NCBI GenBank assembly: GCA_934636245.1
Contig: CAKUAI010000001.1
Span: 124,001 to 188,000, forward strand
Length of the DNA stretch: 64,000 bases
Direction of reading: 5' to 3'
DNA from: an uncultured Coriobacteriales bacterium
GTDB lineage: Bacteria; Actinomycetota; Coriobacteriia; Coriobacteriales; UMGS124
Below, piece by piece: positions 58,835 to 64,000 of the stretch; position 1 is the first letter of the stretch; the number at the start of each line of letters is the position of its first letter. The position numbers and the translations under genes were made by a program. The notes beneath the pieces are model-generated. The model did not search any database, was not told the DNA's origin, and was given only the letters and a program-made list of their open reading frames with translations.

Positions 58835-60244
58835 CTAAATCCCCAGCATCGCCTGGAGCTCGTCGCGGGTGTGCACGCCAAGCTTGGTGTAGAGGCGCCG
58901 GGAGTGGCCACGCACGGTGTTCTCGGAGATGTAGAGCGTCTCAGCGATGTAAATCTTGCTGCGCCCCTTGGCTAGCAGCTTGAGCACGTCGACCTCGCGG
59001 CCGGTGAGTCCATATTGCTGGCCAAGCTGCGCGCAGCGCTCGTCGATGCTCGCGAATTCCTCGGGATCAACTTTGGTGCGCAGGTCGGCAAAGAGTCGCT
59101 GCACATCGGGGTCGCGCGTTTCCAAGCAGAATGCCATGACCACGCCGGTTGCCCACAACAGGGCCACGCCCAGCTCGGCCGTCATGGTCGCTCCGCCTGC
59201 TACGAGGCGTACGAGGACAAGTCCCAGGTAATTGGCGCTGACATACAAGCCCCACCCCAGGCCGAAAATCAGATACGAGCGATGATCACTGTGGTGTGCA
59301 ATGTCTGCGAGCACAAGCCACAGCAGCATAACAATGAGGCTGACGGCCACGCCGTCGCACAGGCGCGGCAAAAGAGAAGGCTCAAAAAGGCAGTCGACCG
59401 CGATGGTGCTCGCCAGAAAGAGGAACACGAAGCGCCATAGCTGCGGGAAGTCGAGCGCGCGGTTGAGGCGAAACACCCAGGCCAGGGCCGCGAGGGCAAA
59501 GCCGACTTCAACGAAATGACCCACAAGACGCCCTGCCAGTGCGAATTCATTTGATGTGGTGGTAAGCGACGCAACCTGTCGCACCAGGCAAAATGCGAAC
59601 ACGCATAGCGCCACGCGCCACAGCGATTGCAAGGCGGGCATGCCGCTGTAGAGGACCTCTCCGCGCCGAGCCTCGATCTGAGACAGTTCGAGCTTTGCGC
59701 AGAGTCGTAGTGAGACAAGCGAGATGATGGGCAGCGCGAATGCAAGGCAGAATCCAAGCCAGCCAGGTGCAGCGTCGAAGGCAATCTTAATGGTTGATCC
59801 TGCGACGTAGGAGCCGAACAGGCACGCCACGGCGTTGCGAATACCCATGTCCGCATACGGCGCCGACCAGCGCAGATAGCCCCAACCCATGCACACACCC
59901 GCCAATCCCACGTTGATGGATGCCCAAACGGCCGAGTCACTTGCAACAATAGAAGCAAGCAGGATGGATACGGTGCACGCGCTCATGAGGATGGTCATGG
60001 GGATGTCGAATCGGCCGATATACGAACAGTCTTTCTTGGTGCGAAATGCGAGCGCGACCGCGAGCAGTACGAGGGCCATCGCGCCGTAGATGCCCGCCCA
60101 TGTGGGTGCGACGCCCGAAGGGCGCAGCGGTGTCGTATTGAACCAGTAGATCCAAACATGCATGGTCCACAGACTGAAGAGTGGCCATGATTGTTTAAGG
60201 GGCATCGCCAAAATCCCCGAAGTTGTGCGCTTGCCGTCCGCCAC
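58835..60244 (-). CDS. LuxR-type regulator with polytopic membrane domain
   Basis: About 469 residues from a GTG five bases after AGGGGG; an ATG at 60274 lacks a good site. About 12 membrane helices precede a C-terminal LuxR domain (LTGREVDVLKLLAKGRSKIY ... YISENTVRGHSRRLYTKLGVHT). It belongs to the same architectural class as the regulators at 7130, 29716 and 33638 but is more distant from the last two. It is divergent from the flavoprotein at 60589. Confidence 0.9.
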   Translation of the reverse strand: MADGKRTTSGILAMPLKQSWPLFSLWTMHVWIYWFNTTPLRPSGVAPTWAGIYGAMALVLLAVALAFRTKKDCSYIGRFDIPMTILMSACTVSILLASIVASDSAVWASINVGLAGVCMGWGYLRWSAPYADMGIRNAVACLFGSYVAGSTIKIAFDAAPGWLGFCLAFALPIISLVSLRLCAKLELSQIEARRGEVLYSGMPALQSLWRVALCVFAFCLVRQVASLTTTSNEFALAGRLVGHFVEVGFALAALAWVFRLNRALDFPQLWRFVFLFLASTIAVDCLFEPSLLPRLCDGVAVSLIVMLLWLVLADIAHHSDHRSYLIFGLGWGLYVSANYLGLVLVRLVAGGATMTAELGVALLWATGVVMAFCLETRDPDVQRLFADLRTKVDPEEFASIDERCAQLGQQYGLTGREVDVLKLLAKGRSKIYIAETLYISENTVRGHSRRLYTKLGVHTRDELQAMLGI

Positions 60245-60588
60245 AGTTCCCCCTGTGCTGTTGTTGCATGCCATACGGAGTGAAGTGTACTCCAGGAGGT
60301 GCCGTCGCGTGCTCAACTATCCCGCACATCAATAGGCACGATTCGTGTCTATCTTTCAAATTGCCTGGTATATGCCTATGTTTGCAATGCGCACCGAACG
60401 TGTCTGCCTCTGGGGCGAGTTGCGGCGCATGATGGGGTTCGTTCAACCGCATCCGGCTCAAGGCTATCGGCGACCCGCGCAAAAGTACACCAGCGAGTGC
60501 GTCGCAGGCCTGTGGCCGGACTCGGTCCGACTCACGCTGTGTACGGCAAAACGCCTTTGCGCAGCAAAGACAAGAGAAGGGGAATCAC
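60245..60588. other. Divergent promoter region between LuxR gene and flavoprotein
   Basis: No gene is seen. It contains CACGA-T-TCGTG (60338-60348) and GTGTAC motifs near 60286 and 60537; the same GTGTAC core occurs in the inverted repeat upstream of the next flavoprotein. Candidate regulator sites only. Confidence 0.35.
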
Positions 60589-62268
60589 ATGAGCGTCAGC
60601 ACCACCACTTCGCGTCGTTCCTTCCTGAAGGGCGCCACCGCAGGCGTCGCCGCCAGCGCGCTCGGCATGGCCTCGGTTGCCCTGGCCGACGAGGCTGCGG
60701 GCGACCCCAACGCCGCTCCCGAAGCATGGGACGTCGAGACCGACGTTGTCGTCATGGGCTATGGCTATGCTGGCCAGGCCTCTGCCATCTCGGCTGCCGT
60801 CGAGGGCTCCAAGGTGCAGGTCTTTGAGAAGGCCCCCGAGGAGTACGCCGGCGGCAACAGCTCCGTGTGCTGCGGCTACTTCAACATCGTGACGGGCGAG
60901 GGCTCTGTCGAGTATTGGAAGGCTCTGGCCGACGGCGGCGCGTCCGACGAGGAGTGCCAGGCTGTCGCCGAAGCCACTGAGCTCATGCCCGAGTGGTTCA
61001 GCGAGAACATCATCAACGCCGATATCACCGAGAACGACGCCGACCACACCTCCAAGAAGTTCAACGGCGTGGAGTATCCCAACTCCAACAAGTACTCGAT
61101 GATGATCAATTTCGACGAGGCCTTCGACGGCCAGGGCGGCGGCCAGCGCACCTGGAACAACATCGACGCCGTCATCAAGGACCGCTACGCCGATTCCATC
61201 ACGCTCAACTATGACTCCGAGGTCACGCACCTCATCCAGGACCCGGCCACCAAGGAGGTCCTCGGCGTCCGCGTGCAGCAGGGCGACAGGGAGATCTGCG
61301 TCAAGGCAGCCAAGGGCGTCATCATGGCGTGTGGCGGCTTCGAGGCCAACTATGAGATGGTCAAGGACTTCGTGATGCCGGGCTTCGACCAGTTCCACAT
61401 CGGCAGCCCTTACAACACGGGAGACGGCATCCGCATGCTCATGGAGGCTGGCGTGAAGCTGCGCCACATGGCCGCCACCGAGTACGGTGCCATCTGCCAC
61501 TATGACCTGTCGCAGGAGTATCAGCAGGCCGTGTGCACCTATAACTCGGGCGACACGACGCATATGGTGTTCGTCAACAAGCACGGCAAGCGCTTCATTG
61601 GCGAGAACAGCGGCATGGGCTGGCCCGCACACGACAAGCGTTATCCCTATCCCTGCTTCAACCAGGAGAAGCCCAGCCTTGAGAAGGCCAACTATCCCTT
61701 CTGGATGGTCTTTGACGAGACTCGTCGTACCGCCGGCACTATCTTCGGCTGGTCCAACACCAAGGCCAACGAGGGTTGGATGTCCGTTCACGGCCCCGTC
61801 CAGTGGAGCGACGACTGCGCACCCGAAATTGAGGACGGTTACGTGCTGAAGGCCGACTCCATCGAGGAGCTCGGCGGCCTCATGGGCTACGAGGGCGACG
61901 ACCTGACTGCTTTCGTTGACGAGATCAACGCCTTCAACGAGAACGGCGCCAACGGCGAAGATCCCGAGTTCGGCCGCAGCCTTTCCGAGAACGACCAGAA
62001 GAACGGCGTCACCCTCGGCGTCACTGACGGCCCCTTCTATGCCATCAAGTGCGGCCTGTGCTACCTCAACACCAACGGCGGCGGTGCTCGCAACACCGAC
62101 TACCAGCTCGTTGACTGGAACGACCAGCCCGTCGCCCGCCTCTACGGCGCCGGCGAGTTCGGCTCGATCTTCTACCACTACTACTCCGGCGGCGGCAACA
62201 TCTGCGAGTGCTTCACCTCTGGCATGAAGTGCGGCCAGAACGTGAGCGCCCTGGAGCCCTGGGCGTAA
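60589..62268 (+). CDS. Exported FAD-dependent reductase without FMN-binding domain
   Basis: The protein has 559 residues with GAAGGGGA before the ATG. It has a twin-arginine signal (TSRRSFLKGATAG), then a FAD_binding_2 domain (VVVMGYGYAGQASA, VIMACGGFEAN, SPYNTGDGIRM). No FMN_bind domain is present, so electrons must come from a separate partner. The active-site region is GKRFIGENSGMGWPAHD and the C-terminal part FYHYYSGGGNICECFTSG, unlike fumarate reductase and unlike the paralogues at 9237, 31370 and 35539. Substrate is unknown. Divergent membrane LuxR gene upstream. Confidence 0.93.
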   Translation: MSVSTTTSRRSFLKGATAGVAASALGMASVALADEAAGDPNAAPEAWDVETDVVVMGYGYAGQASAISAAVEGSKVQVFEKAPEEYAGGNSSVCCGYFNIVTGEGSVEYWKALADGGASDEECQAVAEATELMPEWFSENIINADITENDADHTSKKFNGVEYPNSNKYSMMINFDEAFDGQGGGQRTWNNIDAVIKDRYADSITLNYDSEVTHLIQDPATKEVLGVRVQQGDREICVKAAKGVIMACGGFEANYEMVKDFVMPGFDQFHIGSPYNTGDGIRMLMEAGVKLRHMAATEYGAICHYDLSQEYQQAVCTYNSGDTTHMVFVNKHGKRFIGENSGMGWPAHDKRYPYPCFNQEKPSLEKANYPFWMVFDETRRTAGTIFGWSNTKANEGWMSVHGPVQWSDDCAPEIEDGYVLKADSIEELGGLMGYEGDDLTAFVDEINAFNENGANGEDPEFGRSLSENDQKNGVTLGVTDGPFYAIKCGLCYLNTNGGGARNTDYQLVDWNDQPVARLYGAGEFGSIFYHYYSGGGNICECFTSGMKCGQNVSALEPWA

Positions 62269-62329
62269 GCGCCGGCACCCTGATTTGCCGAGCTGACGCA
62301 CGGCGCCTGCCTGGGCCCACCTGGGCGAG

Positions 62330-62366
62330 AAGGCCCCCATCCTGCGAATATGCGGGATGGGGGCCT
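62330..62366 (+). terminator. Hairpin after the 60589 flavoprotein
   Basis: A perfect 13-bp stem (AAGGCCCCCATCC, GGATGGGGGCCTT) with an 11-base loop but no T-run. Confidence 0.6.
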
Positions 62367-62477
62367 TGCCAGTTGTGGTCACTTGCCATTTCTCGGGGCG
62401 ACACTCTGGACGATGCCCGAAGTTGAGCCGAGAAAGGAGCCAAACTGCCCAAAAGTATGCGTTATTTACAAACCCGC

Positions 62478-62610
62478 GCAGTGTACGAATTTTTACGCAT
62501 CCCGATGGTATTGTTAACTGCCCGTGGGCCTTCGGGCATCAATCGGATGAAAGAAACCCCAGGTCGTTGCTTCGAATTTTCCGAATATCAATATGACAAT
62601 CGTACACTGC
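62478..62610. promoter_or_regulatory. Distant 11-bp inverted repeats upstream of the last flavoprotein
   Basis: GCAGTGTACGA (62478-62488) and TCGTACACTGC (62600-62610) are exact reverse complements 111 bases apart, in an AT-richer part of the 551-base gap. The right arm is 210 bases before the next start codon. They could be paired operator sites or the ends of a small element. No gene is seen in this gap. Confidence 0.5.
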
Positions 62611-62819
62611 GGCCACTTTTGCCGCGAAATGGGGCCTCCGCTGGCCAGGGGGCGTCGTTGCGAGGCGTCGCTTTGCTGCGGGAGGTTGCCGGCACTATCT
62701 GATCTGCAGCTTGAATCCCCTGTCCTTTCGCCCCATTTGCCCAATCGCTTGACTGTCAACCCGCTTGGGGGTCCATGCTTTCCCCGTCGTTCATCAACCG
62801 ATGAGAAAGGGGCGACACT

Positions 62820-64000
62820 ATGGATCGTTGCAGCAGGCGAGGGTTCATTCAGGGTGCGGCGTGCATGGCGGCGGGGGCCGCCGGACTGACCGCGAGCGCG
62901 GGGGCAACGGCAGCTCTGGCTGAGGAAGCGGCAGGCGCATCATACGACGTCGTAGTCGTTGGTTTTGGCGGTGCCGGCGCGTCGGCGGCAATTGCGGCGG
63001 CCGACCTGGGAGCGAAGGTCCTTGTGGTCGAGAAAGCCCCCGAAGGGTGGGCGGGCGGCAACACGCGCCTCAGCGGCCAGCAGGTCCTGTGCCCAAGTGA
63101 CCTCGAAGCGGCCGTGGGTTATCTGGTTGCGATCCAAGACCAGTTTTCCTGCGACGAGGAGCTTATTCGCGCCACGACGCAAGAAATGATGGCCAACGAA
63201 CAGGCGCTGACGGATTTGGGCGCCAAGGTCGAGTACATCACCTACTCCGAGTTTCCCGAAGTGCCTGGCAGCGAGACCATGACGTGCTGCCTGGTCGACG
63301 GCGAACGCAGCACGGGCAAGGCATGGGCGGCCTACTACGAAGGCGTCCTTGCGCGTGCCGATTCCATTGACGTCTGGTACGACTCGCCTGCAAAACGACT
63401 GGTGCTCGACGCCGAGGGCGCCGTTACCGGCGTGGTCGTCGAGCACGAGGGTGGCGAGGTCGAAATCGCAGCTGCCAAAGGCGTCATCATGGCCTGCGGT
63501 GGTTTCGAGAACAATCAGGACATGATTCAGTGCTACCTCCATCTGCCCTACGGCTACCCCAAAGGCACTCCTTACAATACCGGTGACGGCATCCTCATGG
63601 CCATGCGTGCAGGCGCCGCCCTGTGGCACATGAACAACCCCGCTGGTCCCGACCTCAACTTCAAGGACCCGGAAACCAACGTCTACTACGGCTATAGCCT
63701 TGCCATGGGCATCGGCAGCCGCACGGCCATATTTGTGGGTCCCGACGGCACGCGCTTCACAAACGAGGCGCTCATGACGCGCCACGGCAAGCTGCCTTTC
63801 CACGGCACGTATCAGACGGCGTTTGTTGCCCTGCCGGCGCACCTTGTCTTCGACGACGCGGCCTTTGCGGCAGGTCCCGTCTGCTCTAACTCGTGGAGTG
63901 CCGATAACCAAGCCGAGCTCGAGCAGGGATGGATCGTTAAGGCCGACACGCTTGAAGAGCTCGCCGGTCTCATCGGCGTCCCCGCCGACGGCCTCGCAGC
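62820..64000 (+). CDS. Exported FAD-dependent reductase, 3' end outside window
   Basis: The frame is open from an ATG behind GAGAAAGGGG to the window edge (393 codons seen). It has a twin-arginine-like signal (DRCSRRGFIQGAAC) and a FAD_binding_2 domain (VVVVGFGGAGASAA, VIMACGGFENN, TPYNTGDGILM). It is most similar in layout to the 60589 product, with the same VEKAPEGWAGGN region and CGGFE motif. The active-site segment reads TRFTNEALMTRHGKLPFHG, which keeps an arginine and histidine near the usual position. Substrate is unknown. No regulator lies between it and the previous flavoprotein. Confidence 0.9.
   Translation, partial: MDRCSRRGFIQGAACMAAGAAGLTASAGATAALAEEAAGASYDVVVVGFGGAGASAAIAAADLGAKVLVVEKAPEGWAGGNTRLSGQQVLCPSDLEAAVGYLVAIQDQFSCDEELIRATTQEMMANEQALTDLGAKVEYITYSEFPEVPGSETMTCCLVDGERSTGKAWAAYYEGVLARADSIDVWYDSPAKRLVLDAEGAVTGVVVEHEGGEVEIAAAKGVIMACGGFENNQDMIQCYLHLPYGYPKGTPYNTGDGILMAMRAGAALWHMNNPAGPDLNFKDPETNVYYGYSLAMGIGSRTAIFVGPDGTRFTNEALMTRHGKLPFHGTYQTAFVALPAHLVFDDAAFAAGPVCSNSWSADNQAELEQGWIVKADTLEELAGLIGVPADGLA

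Noticed and set aside
1..64000. tRNA, rRNA or riboswitch
   Set aside because: I found no cloverleaf with a conserved T-arm, no rRNA-like stretch and no recognisable riboswitch core in the intergenic regions.

Overview
The window looks like a chromosome segment from an anaerobic, high-GC member of the Coriobacteriia, most likely an Eggerthellaceae-type gut bacterium. This rests on gene content: several twin-arginine-exported fumarate-reductase-like flavoproteins, LuxR regulators with a polytopic membrane domain encoded next to them, two exported molybdopterin reductases, a pentaheme NrfA-family cytochrome and a bile salt hydrolase. I cannot name the species. No rRNA, tRNA, CRISPR array, transposase or phage gene was seen.

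Layout. 1-5.5 kb: the 3' part of a flavoprotein gene, a 700-base non-coding stretch with two repeat structures, a secreted protein divergent from a small membrane protein, a cyclophilin and a DUF4160/DUF2442 pair. 5.5-11.3 kb: bile salt hydrolase, a membrane LuxR regulator and a divergent flavoprotein with an N-terminal FMN-binding domain. 11.3-16.4 kb: a secreted C39-like protein between repeats, a DHA2 drug exporter and a PepC-type peptidase. 16.5-20.3 kb: NrfA-family cytochrome, a sensor kinase with a c-type heme motif, and its response regulator. 20.3-26.8 kb: AraC regulator and a siderophore/heme-type ABC importer with an MFS gene. 26.9-29.7 kb: a Sau3AI-type restriction-modification pair, by eye lower in GC. 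29.7-38.8 kb: two divergent LuxR/flavoprotein units in tandem, whose flavoproteins share a nearly identical 3' third, then a secreted PNPOx-like protein. 38.9-49.3 kb: MATE exporter, M24 peptidase, an exported molybdoenzyme with its Fe-S subunit, MFS, Crp/Fnr regulator, FKBP, DUF454 and EamA genes. 49.5-54.7 kb: LysR regulator divergent from a second molybdoenzyme operon with Fe-S subunit and TorD-like chaperone. 54.9-58.6 kb: exported M28 peptidase, a decayed FMN-binding gene and a secreted nuclease. 58.8-64 kb: a fourth LuxR/flavoprotein unit and the start of a sixth flavoprotein gene.

How it fits together. The dominant theme is extracytoplasmic anaerobic respiration with many exchangeable terminal reductases: six flavoproteins, two molybdoenzymes and one multiheme cytochrome. 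Most have a dedicated regulator beside them: four membrane LuxR proteins, one LysR and one heme-type two-component system. The flavoprotein active-site regions differ from one another and, in the five complete enough to judge, lack the arginine pattern of classical fumarate reductase, so each probably serves a different substrate. Secreted peptidases, the bile salt hydrolase and iron uptake support life in the gut lumen and supply cofactors.

Several non-coding structures recur: a three-copy element built on a CATACATTTC motif, an 80-base direct repeat around the C39-like gene, a triplicated ribosome-binding-site/GTG unit, two long-armed inverted repeats, and tight palindromes in divergent promoter regions.
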